59,277 bases of DNA from an uncultured Duncaniella sp. (lineage in GTDB: Bacteria; Bacteroidota; Bacteroidia; Bacteroidales; Muribaculaceae), in contig CAJUGS010000018.1 in assembly GCA_910586305.1 (NCBI GenBank), positions 1 to 59,277 of the forward strand, given 5' to 3'. The notes beneath the pieces were generated by a model. That model did no database searches. It saw only the letters and a program-made list of their open reading frames with translations, and was not told the origin of the DNA. The position numbers and the translations under genes were made by a program. Positions 7,565 to 16,675 of the stretch are shown piece after piece; position 1 is the stretch's first letter; the number at the start of each line of letters is the position of its first letter.

Positions 7565-8515
7565 CTATGTGCGCTGATATTCCGAAGGTGACATACCCGT
7601 GAGGTGCTTGAAGTATTTTCCGAATGAGGATTGGTTGGGGAAATGGAGTTCGTAGGCTACCTGCTGGATGTTCTTCCCCGAAAAACGGAGCAGGTTCTTG
7701 GCTTCGAGAATCACATAGCTGTCAATCAGTTCTGAAGCGGATTGGCCTGTGTGTTCCTTTATGATGAGCGATAGGTATTTTGGTGAAATGAAGAGTTTTG
7801 AGGCGTAGAAGGACACAGAGCGTTCCTGCCGGTGGTACTGGTGGACCAGTTTCATGAACTCGTGGACATATCCCGAGCGTCTGGACCTTATCGGCACAGG
7901 GTCGGAGTGGCTCTCGGCCCGAGACAGATAGAACTGTATTATCTGGTAGGTGAGAGCGGCTATGAGGTTGCGGGCTATCGATTTGGTGAACATCCCCTGG
8001 TTGGTTTTGTCGGTGTTGCGACGCAGCAGTTGGAAAAACTCTTTCAACTGTTCGGTCTCGCTGTTGGTGAGGGAAATGCACGGCTTTGGAGTGTGGCGGT
8101 CGCCCATGGTTGGAATGGAGCCTATAAGGTTAATGTCGAAATTGACATCACGCAAAAAAGAGCTTGACACGAAAAGCATATAGCAGTTCAGGTCTTTCCA
8201 CTCTATCCCTTTTATTTCAATTATTGAACCCGGGTCAATAATGCTGAGGGTATTGGCGGAAAGACGGTAGGGCACGAGATTCATCTCTAAATCAAGCGAG
8301 CCGCTGAAGCATAGAAGCCAGGCCATTCCCTCTATTCGAATCGGGCCTTCCGGCTTGTTTGAGGTCGGGGACGGGGCTGATTGCCCGGACTTGTCTGCAT
8401 TATTGCAATTCTCCTCAGTGATACGTATGAGTATGTAGTCGTCGCTCAGATTTGAGAATTCCGATACAAATTGCCGGAGTCCGCCTAACTGTTGGAGATT
8501 TAGTGTCTTTTCCAT
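7565..8515 (-). CDS. AraC-family transcriptional regulator
   Basis: A 316-residue regulator. The C-terminal ~100 residues form the double helix-turn-helix: YASKLFISPKYLSLIIKEHTG then VAYELHFPNQSSFGKYFKHLTGMSPSEYQ. The N-terminal part carries a cupin-like ligand pocket in position (residues about 30-170) but shows no motif that names a ligand. A TAnnTTTG box on the minus strand (complement of 8520-8527) lies almost on the start codon, so the message may have almost no leader, or the true start may be further in. It is divergent from sppA across a 254-base gap and follows the PAP2 operon on the same strand with a 77-base gap. Confidence 0.88.
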   Translation of the reverse strand: MEKTLNLQQLGGLRQFVSEFSNLSDDYILIRITEENCNNADKSGQSAPSPTSNKPEGPIRIEGMAWLLCFSGSLDLEMNLVPYRLSANTLSIIDPGSIIEIKGIEWKDLNCYMLFVSSSFLRDVNFDINLIGSIPTMGDRHTPKPCISLTNSETEQLKEFFQLLRRNTDKTNQGMFTKSIARNLIAALTYQIIQFYLSRAESHSDPVPIRSRRSGYVHEFMKLVHQYHRQERSVSFYASKLFISPKYLSLIIKEHTGQSASELIDSYVILEAKNLLRFSGKNIQQVAYELHFPNQSSFGKYFKHLTGMSPSEYQRT

Positions 8516-8700
8516 GATGCAAATTTAGTCATAAATGCCTAAATTCAGTGAATAGATAGTAATAAATTGTCCATTTGGGGTATTTTTAGTCCCAAAAGGG
8601 AAAGTCGCTTGAGATTCTTGGCTTGCAGGCTATTCGAGGTTTCATACTTGGCCGCATGATAAAAATAATGTAACGGCATTATATAATAGGTGTGAAAATA

Positions 8701-8732
8701 TTTGCTAAACCCGTTGAGTTGTCGTATTTTTG
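8701..8732 (+). promoter_or_regulatory. Promoter of the sppA-lpxK-punA-thiL unit
   Basis: TTTG at 8701-8704 and a perfect TATTTTTG at 8725-8732 are 20 bases apart, the standard Bacteroidetes promoter. The start point would be near 8739, which excludes the in-frame upstream codon at 8692 as a start for sppA and supports 8770. Confidence 0.85.
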
Positions 8733-8769
8733 CATTACAATCCGTTTCCACGCATTATTTGAACATCAG

Positions 8770-10551
8770 ATGAAAAAATTCTTTATTGCATTTCTCGGCT
8801 CTCTGGCCGGAATATGGTTCTCGCTTTTTATTGCCTTTGTGGGCTTTACAATAATTATCGCTGCTGCAGCGGCTTCATCGATTGGAAGCAAGACCGTTTC
8901 CGAGATCAAGAACAACAGCTACCTCAACATATCTATGTCGGGGGCGATTAATGAGCGTCCAGGTATGGTGAAGCCCATCGAGGTGCTTCAGGGAATTGAT
9001 AAGGAATTGTTGGGGCTAAACGAGATAGTAGGCGCTATTCGCTCGGCTGCTACTGATGACTGTATTTCAGGTATATTCATTGACTGCAAGGGCTCCTCTG
9101 CCGGACTTGCCCAGCGCCAGGCCATACTGGAAGCTCTGAAAGAGTTCAAGGGCACTGCTCCTGAAAAATGGATCTATGCATATGCCGATGCCTATACTCA
9201 GGGCGACTATTACGTAGCCTCTGTGGCCGACTCTCTCTTCCTCAACCCCATCGGAATGGCCGACATCCACGGCCTTTCGTCAACAAATCTGTATTTCAAG
9301 AATCTCCTTGACAAGATGGGAGTGGAGATGCAGGTGGTGAAAGTGGGTACCTACAAGAGCGCGGTTGAGCCATTCCTGCTTGACAAGATGAGCGAGCCGG
9401 CTCGTGAGCAGCAGGAACTCTATCTGAATAATATGTGGAAATACGTGGCCGGTGAGATTGCAGAATCGCGCGGAGTGACTGTGGCCGATGTCAATGCATG
9501 GGCCGACAGCCTTGTATTTACAACATCTGCCGAGAACCTGGTCAAACTGAAGGTAGTGGACCGCCTTCTATATCGTCACGAAATGGATGAGAAGCTCGAG
9601 AAACTTACTAACGTCGACTCTGTCGACTACCTTCCTGCAGTCGGTGTGAGCGATTATTGCTCGGCCAGGGATATCTATAAGAAAGGAAAGGGAAAGGGTG
9701 CGAAGATCGGTGTGCTTTATGCTACAGGCGATATCACCGACGAGGAGGGTGACGGTATTGTAGCCTCCAAACTTGTGCCCGAGATTCTGAACCTTGCGGA
9801 TGAGGACAATCTTGACGGTCTCGTACTGTGTGTGAACTCGGGTGGCGGATCGGCATTTGCATCCGAGCAGATATGGGAAGCTCTCCAGCAGTGGAAAAAG
9901 ATAACAGGCAAACCTCTCTACGTGTCGATGTCCGACTATGCCGCTTCTGGAGGTTATTATATCTCGTGTGGTGCCGACCGCATATATGCCCAGCCCACTA
10001 CACTCACCGGTTCGATAGGTATCTTCGGTATGATACCCAATGCTCACGGACTTATTGCCGACAAGCTTGGTGTCAACACCTCTACTGTATCCACCAATCC
10101 CAGGGCGGTGCCCATCTCTATAATGGACCCCATGACTCCGGCCCAGCGCTCGGCCATGCAGGCCTACGTGGAGCAAGGATATGAACTGTTCACACGTCGA
10201 TGTGCCGAAGCCCGAGGTATGAGCCAGGACTCCATCAAGGCTATTGCCGAAGGCCGAGTATGGGATGGCGCGGAAGCCCTTCGAATAGGGCTCGTCGACG
10301 AGCTTGGAGGCCTTGACAAGGCTATAGCTGGTATGGCTAAGAAGCTCAATGTAGAGACATGGAAGGTGATTGAATATCCGGTGTTGGAGCCTAAATGGTA
10401 TGATATTGTGCTCAAGGCCGGTGTGGACTTCAAGGCTTCTCTTGTGGATGAGGAGCTTGGAGAGATGAAACCTCTCTACGAGACTTTGCGCCAGGTCAAG
10501 GGACTTGCTCCTGTCCAGGCACGTATGGGATTCTTCGAAGTTAATCTGTAA
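8770..10551 (+). CDS. sppA: Signal peptide peptidase SppA, 67K type
   Basis: Membrane-bound serine protease that degrades leftover signal peptides. The 593-residue double-length form has one N-terminal helix (residues about 5-35) and two tandem ClpP-like domains. The catalytic Lys lies in GTYKSAVEPF (Lys196) of the first domain and the nucleophile in DYAASGGYYIS (Ser393) of the second, which is the cross-domain dyad of Escherichia coli SppA. The GGGSAFASEQI motif of the second domain is intact. The start at 8770 is supported by the promoter at 8701-8732. It leads an operon with lpxK 11 bases downstream. Confidence 0.95.
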   Translation: MKKFFIAFLGSLAGIWFSLFIAFVGFTIIIAAAAASSIGSKTVSEIKNNSYLNISMSGAINERPGMVKPIEVLQGIDKELLGLNEIVGAIRSAATDDCISGIFIDCKGSSAGLAQRQAILEALKEFKGTAPEKWIYAYADAYTQGDYYVASVADSLFLNPIGMADIHGLSSTNLYFKNLLDKMGVEMQVVKVGTYKSAVEPFLLDKMSEPAREQQELYLNNMWKYVAGEIAESRGVTVADVNAWADSLVFTTSAENLVKLKVVDRLLYRHEMDEKLEKLTNVDSVDYLPAVGVSDYCSARDIYKKGKGKGAKIGVLYATGDITDEEGDGIVASKLVPEILNLADEDNLDGLVLCVNSGGGSAFASEQIWEALQQWKKITGKPLYVSMSDYAASGGYYISCGADRIYAQPTTLTGSIGIFGMIPNAHGLIADKLGVNTSTVSTNPRAVPISIMDPMTPAQRSAMQAYVEQGYELFTRRCAEARGMSQDSIKAIAEGRVWDGAEALRIGLVDELGGLDKAIAGMAKKLNVETWKVIEYPVLEPKWYDIVLKAGVDFKASLVDEELGEMKPLYETLRQVKGLAPVQARMGFFEVNL

Positions 10552-10562
10552 GTGTTTCCAGC

Positions 10563-11657
10563 ATGGCTCGAAACAGGTTGTTGTCAGCACTTTTGCTCTA
10601 TCCATTATCCAGATTGTATGGTCTGGGTATGGCTATTCGCAATCGTATGTTCGAGTATGGGATACTCAAGCAGACCGAGTTTCAAGTGCCGGTTGTCGTG
10701 GTTGGCAATGTGGCTATGGGAGGTACCGGAAAGACTCCTCATGTAGAGTATATCGTGGAGGCTCTGATGAACAAGTACAACATTGGTGTCTTGTCGCGAG
10801 GTTACCGTCGTTCCACCCGTGGTTTTGTCATAGCCACCCCCCAGTCTCGTCCCGAGGATATTGGTGACGAGTCCTATCAGATCTACCGTAAGTTTGGACC
10901 GGAAATCACCGTGGCTGTGTGTGAGAATCGCGTTGATGGAATCAAGCGTATGATGGAGATAAATCCCGCAATCAATATGCTTATTCTTGACGATGCCTTC
11001 CAGCACCGATATGTCAAACCTTCGGTGTCGATAGTCCTCACCGAGTTCAACAGGCCTGTGTTTGCCGACAATCTTCTTCCCTACGGACGCCTTCGCGAGA
11101 CCAGGGCAGCGCTCAATCGGGCTGACATTGTCATCGCCACAAAGTGTCCTCCGGGTATGGAACAGCTTGAATACAGCATATTCGGCGAGAAACTCAACCT
11201 TTTCCCGTTTCAGAAACTCTTCTTCTCTCACTTCAATTACGGTCACTTCGTCCCGGTATTCCCCGACGAGGCTACCGACATTCCGGCTATTGACACGATT
11301 AAGCCCGATACGAATATCCTCGTTGTGACCGGTGTGGCCAATCCTAAGCCGTTTGCTCGTTTTCTGCGTCGCAACAAGTTCAAAGTGAAGCTAAAGCGTT
11401 TCCCTGACCATCATAACTTTACTGCATCCGACATGGCTGTCATAGAGTCGAGATTTGCCGAAATCCCGGGCGATGACAAATTCATAGCCACTACCGAGAA
11501 GGATGCTGTCAGGCTCTTCAACAACCCCTATTTCCCCCACAATCTCAAGTCGAAGATTTTCTATGTTCCCATCAAGGTAGGCTTTATCGACAGGGGAGAC
11601 AGAGAGTTCATACCTACACTTGAAAAAACCATCCGCGACTCGCGGTTGTTTAAATAG
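10563..11657 (+). CDS. lpxK: Tetraacyldisaccharide 4'-kinase
   Basis: Inner-membrane kinase that phosphorylates the 4' position of the lipid A disaccharide, giving lipid IVA. The 364 residues carry an N-terminal amphipathic/hydrophobic helix (LLSALLLYPLSRLYGLGMAI), the Walker A AMGGTGKT (residues 51-58), the LSRGYRR stretch and the DDAFQHR motif characteristic of LpxK, and the C-terminal FPDHHNFT segment. Only 11 bases separate it from sppA, so it is co-transcribed; punA follows after 86 bases. Confidence 0.95.
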   Translation: MARNRLLSALLLYPLSRLYGLGMAIRNRMFEYGILKQTEFQVPVVVVGNVAMGGTGKTPHVEYIVEALMNKYNIGVLSRGYRRSTRGFVIATPQSRPEDIGDESYQIYRKFGPEITVAVCENRVDGIKRMMEINPAINMLILDDAFQHRYVKPSVSIVLTEFNRPVFADNLLPYGRLRETRAALNRADIVIATKCPPGMEQLEYSIFGEKLNLFPFQKLFFSHFNYGHFVPVFPDEATDIPAIDTIKPDTNILVVTGVANPKPFARFLRRNKFKVKLKRFPDHHNFTASDMAVIESRFAEIPGDDKFIATTEKDAVRLFNNPYFPHNLKSKIFYVPIKVGFIDRGDREFIPTLEKTIRDSRLFK

Positions 11658-11743
11658 CAGGCGGTCTGCGTGTACCTCTTTGCACCGGTGTGACAGGATG
11701 TACTTGTGGCCACCGTAATCATCAATACATTATTATTACCGCT

Positions 11744-12559
11744 ATGTTACAACAGATCCAGCAGACAGCTGAGTTTATCCGTTCAAAAGTTCAGGGTCCG
11801 ATGCCCGAAATAGCCATAATTCTCGGAACAGGACTTGGTCCCATTGTCGACCATATCACCGACAAGCAATATATACCCTATACCGAGATTCCCAACTTCC
11901 CGGTTTCAACCGTGGAGGGACACAGCGGCAATTTTATTGTCGGTGTTCTCGGAGAGAAGAGGGTTATTGCTATGCAGGGCCGTTTCCACTACTACGAGGG
12001 CTATGACATGAAACAGGTGACTTTCCCTGTGAGAGTCTTCAAGGCACTCGGTGTCAATACACTCTTTGTGTCAAATGCATCCGGAGGAATGAACAAGGAG
12101 TTTGTCGTAGGCGATGTTATGACAATCACCGACCACATAAACCTTTTCCCCGAGCATCCCCTTCGTGGCAAGAACTACAACGAGCTCGGCACACGTTTCC
12201 CGGCCATGACCTATGCATATGATCCCGAGCTGATAAAGCTTGCCGATACCATTGCCGCCGAGAAGAACATCCGACTCATGCACGGTGTCTATGTAGGCGT
12301 GACCGGTCCTACTTTCGAGACTCCCGCAGAATACGAGTACTATCGTGTCATCGGTGGTGACTGTGTGGGTATGTCGACAGTGCCTGAAGTCATCGTGGCC
12401 AATCATGCCGGAATGCGTGTCTACGGCCTATCCGTGATTACCGATCTTGGCGGAAAGGATGTGACACAGGTGCCTACCCACGAGGAGGTGCAGCAGGCTG
12501 CTGTAATCGCACAGCCTAAGTGCCTCGAAATAATGAAGGAACTTGTCAACCGCTGCTAA
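11744..12559 (+). CDS. punA: Purine nucleoside phosphorylase, trimeric type I
   Basis: Cleaves inosine and guanosine with phosphate to free base and ribose-1-phosphate. The 271-residue protein has the type I PNP motifs: GTGLGPIVDHI phosphate loop, GHSGNFIVG, GRFHYYEGYD, VSNASGGMN, GPTFETPAEY and VGMSTVPEVIVANH. The start at 11744 gives the canonical N-terminus MLQQIQQTAEFI; the frame extends upstream but with low-complexity, non-family residues. It is co-directional with lpxK and ends 14 bases before thiL. Confidence 0.95.
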   Translation: MLQQIQQTAEFIRSKVQGPMPEIAIILGTGLGPIVDHITDKQYIPYTEIPNFPVSTVEGHSGNFIVGVLGEKRVIAMQGRFHYYEGYDMKQVTFPVRVFKALGVNTLFVSNASGGMNKEFVVGDVMTITDHINLFPEHPLRGKNYNELGTRFPAMTYAYDPELIKLADTIAAEKNIRLMHGVYVGVTGPTFETPAEYEYYRVIGGDCVGMSTVPEVIVANHAGMRVYGLSVITDLGGKDVTQVPTHEEVQQAAVIAQPKCLEIMKELVNRC

Positions 12560-12573
12560 CATCCGGGTGTAAA

Positions 12574-13596
12574 ATGGAAATATCCGAACTTGGCGAGTTT
12601 GGTCTGATTGACCATCTCACAAAGGATCTAAAGACAGTCAATTCCTCCACCCTCCGCGGGGTGGGGGATGACTGTGCTGTTCTTCGAAACAAGGATACCG
12701 ACATTCTGGTGACAACCGACCTTCTTCTCGAAGGAGTTCATTTCGACTTGACCTATGTGCCTCTGAAACACCTCGGTTACAAGTCGGCTGTTGTCAATTT
12801 CTCGGATGTCTATGCCATGAATGGAAGACCGCGGCAGATCACTGTGTCGCTTGGCATTTCGTCGCGCTTCACAGTGGAGCATATCACCGAGCTGTTCTCT
12901 GGTATAAGGCTTGCTTGCGAGCTTTATGGAGTAGACCTTGTCGGTGGCGATACCACTTCATCCCGACAAGGCCTTGTGATTTCCATTACCTGTATAGGCG
13001 AGGCTCCTGCTGAGAAGATTGTGACTCGTTCCGGTGCTAAGGACACTGACCTCGTGTGCGTAAGCGGCGATCTTGGTTCTGCCTACATGGGGCTGCAGCT
13101 TCTTGAACGCGAGAAAGTTGCATCAGCCGGACGCAAGGATTTCACTCCCGAGTTTGGCGGAAAGGAATACCTTGTGGAACGTCAGCTCAAGCCTGAGGCG
13201 CGTCGCGATATCATCGAGGCGCTTGACGCTGCAGGAATCGTTCCGACTGCCATGATGGATATCAGCGATGGATTGAGCTCGGAAATGATGCATATATGCA
13301 AGGATAGCAATGTGGGCTGTCGCATTTATGAAGATAGAATTCCCATTGACTACCAGACTGCGGTGATGGCCGAGGAGCTTGGAATGAATCTTGTCACAGC
13401 AGCTCTGAATGGCGGAGAGGACTATGAACTCCTCTTCACAGTGCCCCTCCACACACATGAGACCGTGAGCAAGATTCCGGGTGTGAAGGTGATAGGACAC
13501 ATAACCAAGCCTTCGCTCGGATGTGCTATGATTACCCGCGACGGTACTGAAATTCCTCTTAAAGCCCAGGGTTGGAATCCCTTAAAGAAAGATTAA
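12574..13596 (+). CDS. thiL: Thiamine-monophosphate kinase
   Basis: Phosphorylates thiamine monophosphate to the diphosphate cofactor. The 340 residues show the AIR-synthase-like ThiL pattern: GVGDDCAVLR, TTDLLLEGVHFDL, GGDTTSS metal/ATP site, DISDGLSSE, and NGGEDYELLFT. The start at 12574 is preferred over the in-frame ATG at 12520, which would overlap punA by 40 bases and adds non-family residues. There is no TPP riboswitch-like sequence in the 14-base gap; it is probably co-transcribed from the sppA promoter. Confidence 0.95.
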   Translation: MEISELGEFGLIDHLTKDLKTVNSSTLRGVGDDCAVLRNKDTDILVTTDLLLEGVHFDLTYVPLKHLGYKSAVVNFSDVYAMNGRPRQITVSLGISSRFTVEHITELFSGIRLACELYGVDLVGGDTTSSRQGLVISITCIGEAPAEKIVTRSGAKDTDLVCVSGDLGSAYMGLQLLEREKVASAGRKDFTPEFGGKEYLVERQLKPEARRDIIEALDAAGIVPTAMMDISDGLSSEMMHICKDSNVGCRIYEDRIPIDYQTAVMAEELGMNLVTAALNGGEDYELLFTVPLHTHETVSKIPGVKVIGHITKPSLGCAMITRDGTEIPLKAQGWNPLKKD

Positions 13597-13667
13597 CACC
13601 TGGGAAGTTAAACTTTCATTGCCGGGAAGCCTCTAATCTATAAAACTAACACCAATCCAGCACTGTT

Positions 13668-14672
13668 ATGAAAAAGATTCTGAGAACAATCATGCTCCTT
13701 GTTGTTGGAGTGGCTTTGGCTGCCCCATGTGCGGAGGCTCAGCGCCATCAAGGCGCCAATAACGGCGGTGACAGATCTCGTCGAGAACAACCTGGCCAAT
13801 CTTCTGGTCACTCTCGCAATCAAGGTTCTGCTGTACGTGGTGGTAACAGCAATTCTGCTCTTAAGAGAAATGAACGTTTCGACAAGAACAGACCTGTCAA
13901 GGCAGTTCAAAATGTTAAAAAGGAGCCGTCGAGCGGAGGCCGGCCTTCGGTAGGTACCGGAAACAATAGTCGTCCCGGTAACAACGGTAATCACCGTCCG
14001 GGCCAGGGAGTCGACCGTCCCGGCAACAACGGCAATCACCGTCCGGGTCATGGAATCGACCGTCCCGGCAACAACGGCAATCACCGTCCTGGTCATGGAA
14101 TCGACCGCCCCGGAAATAACGGTGGACATCATGGATACAAGCCGGCTCACAGGCCACCACACCGTCCTCCGGTAGTGAGACCGCCTCATCGTCCTCATCG
14201 TCCGCCCATGGTGCGCCCGGCCTATCGTCCCGTTCCGCCTCCGGCATGGCGTCCGCGTCGTGGTCTGCCAATAGTGAGAGGTATTCTCGGATTGACATTC
14301 GGCGCTGCTATCAATGTCTCGCTCGACTATCTTTACAACAACGGGTATACTGTCGACGGTTATGGCAACGATATAGTGTATCTACGCAATGTTCCTGCGT
14401 TGAATTATATCTGGACCGATGCTGCTCTATATTATGGTAGAGGAGGTCTGGATGCCTCGAGTTTCTATTATTCTACCCCTTACTATGATGTTGCCCGCTA
14501 CAACAACGTCTATAATGTATTGGTCAATACCTATGGTATCCCCGTAGCAACTGGTAACGCCGGAGGGGTAATGACCTCTACATGGTTTGGCGGTAATAAC
14601 GGATACATTACCCTTTCGTTTGGCTCAGCTGACGGAGGACGATTCCTTACAACGCTTACAATGGGAATGTGA
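13668..14672 (+). CDS. Secreted protein with 15-aa His/Pro/Gly-rich repeats
   Basis: A 334-residue exported protein of unknown function. It has a signal peptide (MKKILRTIMLLVVGVALAAPCAEAQ split at residue about 25), then a low-complexity Asn/Gly/Arg/Ser region, three tandem copies of a 15-residue unit RPGNNGNHRPGHGID, a Pro/Arg/His-rich stretch (many HRPP and VRPP), and a C-terminal globular part of about 120 residues (from IVRGILGLTFG) rich in Tyr and Asn. The basic repeat area could bind acidic polymers or metal through its His residues; this is only inference. It follows thiL by 71 bases and is closed by a strong terminator. Confidence 0.7.
   Translation: MKKILRTIMLLVVGVALAAPCAEAQRHQGANNGGDRSRREQPGQSSGHSRNQGSAVRGGNSNSALKRNERFDKNRPVKAVQNVKKEPSSGGRPSVGTGNNSRPGNNGNHRPGQGVDRPGNNGNHRPGHGIDRPGNNGNHRPGHGIDRPGNNGGHHGYKPAHRPPHRPPVVRPPHRPHRPPMVRPAYRPVPPPAWRPRRGLPIVRGILGLTFGAAINVSLDYLYNNGYTVDGYGNDIVYLRNVPALNYIWTDAALYYGRGGLDASSFYYSTPYYDVARYNNVYNVLVNTYGIPVATGNAGGVMTSTWFGGNNGYITLSFGSADGGRFLTTLTMGM
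13971..14105 (+). repeat. Three tandem 45-bp repeats within the secreted protein gene
   Basis: Copies at 13971-14015, 14016-14060 and 14061-14105 encode RPGNNGNHRPG(Q/H)G(V/I)D; a fourth, decayed copy starts at 14106. Copies two and three are nearly identical, so copy number may vary between strains. Confidence 0.9.
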
Positions 14673-14690
14673 CAGATTTCATAACGCATT

Positions 14691-14744
14691 AAAACAGCAG
14701 GCGTGCATTTGAGAAGTGTCTCGAATGCACGCCTGCTGTTTTTT
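14691..14744. terminator. Strong bidirectional terminator
   Basis: An 18-base arm at about 14691-14709 (AAAACAGCAGGCGTGCATT) is the reverse complement of the arm at 14724-14742, with a 14-base loop, an A-run on the left and a T-run on the right. It ends the secreted-protein gene and the converging minus-strand operon. Confidence 0.9.
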
Positions 14745-14764
14745 GTGTGATTGTGGTGACCTGT

Positions 14765-15139
14765 CTATGATTCCATAAACACAAGATAGACCGCTGTTAT
14801 CAGAAGGAAGAAAGCCAGGAAATGATTCCAGTGTAGCGCTTCACCCTTGAAGAATACTATGGTAAACACTGTGAATACAAGAAGTGATATTACCTCCTGG
14901 GTCACTTTGAGTTGTAGAAGGCTGAAAGGACCGCCATTGCCTGTGAAGCCATATCGATTGGCCGGAACCATGAATAGATATTCAAATAGTGCAACAGCCC
15001 ACGAGAGCAGAATAATGGCCACGAGTGGTGTGGATGAAGAGATCACCTTCATTTCCTGTAGCTTGAGCTGGCCATACCAGGCAAAAGTCATGAAGATATT
15101 TGAGATGACAAGCATCCCGACAATAATCCATCCGTTCAT
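14765..15139 (-). CDS. DUF486 (DMT-superfamily-like) small membrane protein
   Basis: A 124-residue protein with four hydrophobic helices (residues about 3-20, 35-55, 80-98, 105-122). Motifs TFAWYGQLK, PANRYGF and a conserved LKVTQEVISLLVF match the DUF486 family, which is placed with half-size drug/metabolite transporters. The substrate is unknown. It is the last gene of the minus-strand run and begins 12 bases after the end of the 5'-nucleotidase gene. Confidence 0.85.
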   Translation of the reverse strand: MNGWIIVGMLVISNIFMTFAWYGQLKLQEMKVISSSTPLVAIILLSWAVALFEYLFMVPANRYGFTGNGGPFSLLQLKVTQEVISLLVFTVFTIVFFKGEALHWNHFLAFFLLITAVYLVFMES

Positions 15140-15151
15140 TGTAGTCTCGAA

Positions 15152-16675
15152 TTAGAATGAAGCCATACGGTTTTTCTTGTCCGGACTGGAGAGCAGATGG
15201 TCCATTTTACCTGATTCAATGCCCTGTATAAGTTCGTCATACAGAATGATTTTGCTTTTGGCCAGCGTTACGCCTCGGCTAAGGGGTGTCATGTAGTCAT
15301 TTCCTGCAGCGAGATAGTCTATGGTAGCTACTCTATACTTGCTGTCAGGTTTGATGGGTTTCCCGTCGATTGTGGCTGAGTTGAGCTGTTTGGAGGCCGA
15401 ATCGTAAAGCACCTTCACATTTGAGCTAACACCGTTTCCTTCCTGAGCGGCCATGATGGCGAGATTCTCTATCAGATCACTACCTGAGAGTTCGAGCACC
15501 ACTATGCGGTTGTTGAATGGAGCTATGTCTATTATAGCGCCCTTGGTGATATCGCCTGCACTCAGACTGTTGCGGATACCACCCTTGTTCATTATTGAGA
15601 GATCTACGGGTTTGCCGGAGATGGCTTCTCCACGCTCTCTGACGAAGTCACTCATGAGGTTGAGCAGTTCGGGAGACTCACGTTCCCAGTCATATGAGGT
15701 CTTGCCCACCACTATAGCCTTGACCGAGTCCACTTTGTGGGTATAAGGGTCAATGAGCGAGGTAAACTTGGGATCCAGTCGGTTGTCCAGACGGCTGTCA
15801 ACAGGAATGAGATGTGCATTGACAGTCTTGTCCGCGAGATTGATGTCGATTTCACCCACATAAACTCCCTTAGTGCCGGTCTGGAGCACAGAGACCGTGT
15901 CGCCTTCGGCATTAGCTATACGCCATGCCGGAACACCTTTCACCGGGTCGACAACAGTGTGGGAGTGGCCTCCGATAATCACGTCGATATCCTTTGAGCC
16001 TCGTGCAAGTTTTAGGTCGTCACACTTGTCATCGTCCAGTTCGTATCCGATGTGGGTTACTGCGATAACCATCTCGGCACCCTCGGCTTTGAGCTTGGAG
16101 GCCTCGGCGTTGGCACTTTTCAGAGCGTCAAGATAGGTCATTCCCTTGTAGTTTTCCTCGGAAATAATTCCTGCCGGATTGAGATTGATACCGACAAATC
16201 CTACCTTGTGGCCGTTGAAATTCTTCATTACCGACGGAACGAAGAGACCTTCAAGAGCCGTGCCGGTGAAGTCGTAGTTGGTGGAGAGCTTGTCAGATGT
16301 GACATTTTTCCATTGTGAGGCAATGGAGTCGAGACCGAGGTCAAACTCGTGGTTGCCCAATATTCTGATGTCATATCCGAGTGCATTCATGAGTTTTTGT
16401 TCCACCTGTCCGCCGAAGAGAGTAAAGTAAAGAGAGCCTTGAACGGCATCTCCGGCATCGACCAGGAGGACGTTCTCTCGGGCGTTTCTCACACTGTCCA
16501 CCAACACCTGTCGGCGTGCTATCCCACCCTTGTCGTGGCGGTCGGGGTGAATTGCCGAGTGCGTATCATTGGTGTGGAGTATGACCAGATGGTCGGCATC
16601 CGTGCTTTTATCCGGCGAGCATCCGGATAGAATTGCTGCCGATGCAGTCAGAGTGATGAGGATAAGGCGTTTCAT
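15152..16675 (-). CDS. 5'-nucleotidase/metallophosphatase lipoprotein (UshA-like)
   Basis: Periplasmic or surface nucleotide phosphatase of 507 residues. A lipoprotein signal (ILSGC near residue 17) leads the mature protein. The calcineurin-like metal motifs are present: ILHTNDTHS, LVDAGDAVQG, LGNHEFD and GGHSHT. The C-terminal substrate-binding domain shows the KGGIRNSLSAGDIT and FNNRIVVLELSG stretches. The start at 16675 gives the lipoprotein signal and a 4-base ATGA overlap with the queE stop; the frame extends 96 bases further up inside queE. It probably supplies nucleosides by hydrolysing extracellular nucleotides. Confidence 0.92.
   Translation of the reverse strand: MKRLILITLTASAAILSGCSPDKSTDADHLVILHTNDTHSAIHPDRHDKGGIARRQVLVDSVRNARENVLLVDAGDAVQGSLYFTLFGGQVEQKLMNALGYDIRILGNHEFDLGLDSIASQWKNVTSDKLSTNYDFTGTALEGLFVPSVMKNFNGHKVGFVGINLNPAGIISEENYKGMTYLDALKSANAEASKLKAEGAEMVIAVTHIGYELDDDKCDDLKLARGSKDIDVIIGGHSHTVVDPVKGVPAWRIANAEGDTVSVLQTGTKGVYVGEIDINLADKTVNAHLIPVDSRLDNRLDPKFTSLIDPYTHKVDSVKAIVVGKTSYDWERESPELLNLMSDFVRERGEAISGKPVDLSIMNKGGIRNSLSAGDITKGAIIDIAPFNNRIVVLELSGSDLIENLAIMAAQEGNGVSSNVKVLYDSASKQLNSATIDGKPIKPDSKYRVATIDYLAAGNDYMTPLSRGVTLAKSKIILYDELIQGIESGKMDHLLSSPDKKNRMASF

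Noticed and set aside
8692..8769. Upstream start for sppA at 8692
   Set aside because: It lies upstream of the consensus promoter at 8701-8732, so it could not be on the transcript.
9568..10605. A 345-codon open frame on the minus strand inside sppA
   Set aside because: It is antisense to an intact, well-conserved sppA with a strong promoter, and its translation shows no family motif.
13971..14105. CRISPR array
   Set aside because: The 45-bp units are contiguous, without unique spacers, and in frame with a secreted protein.
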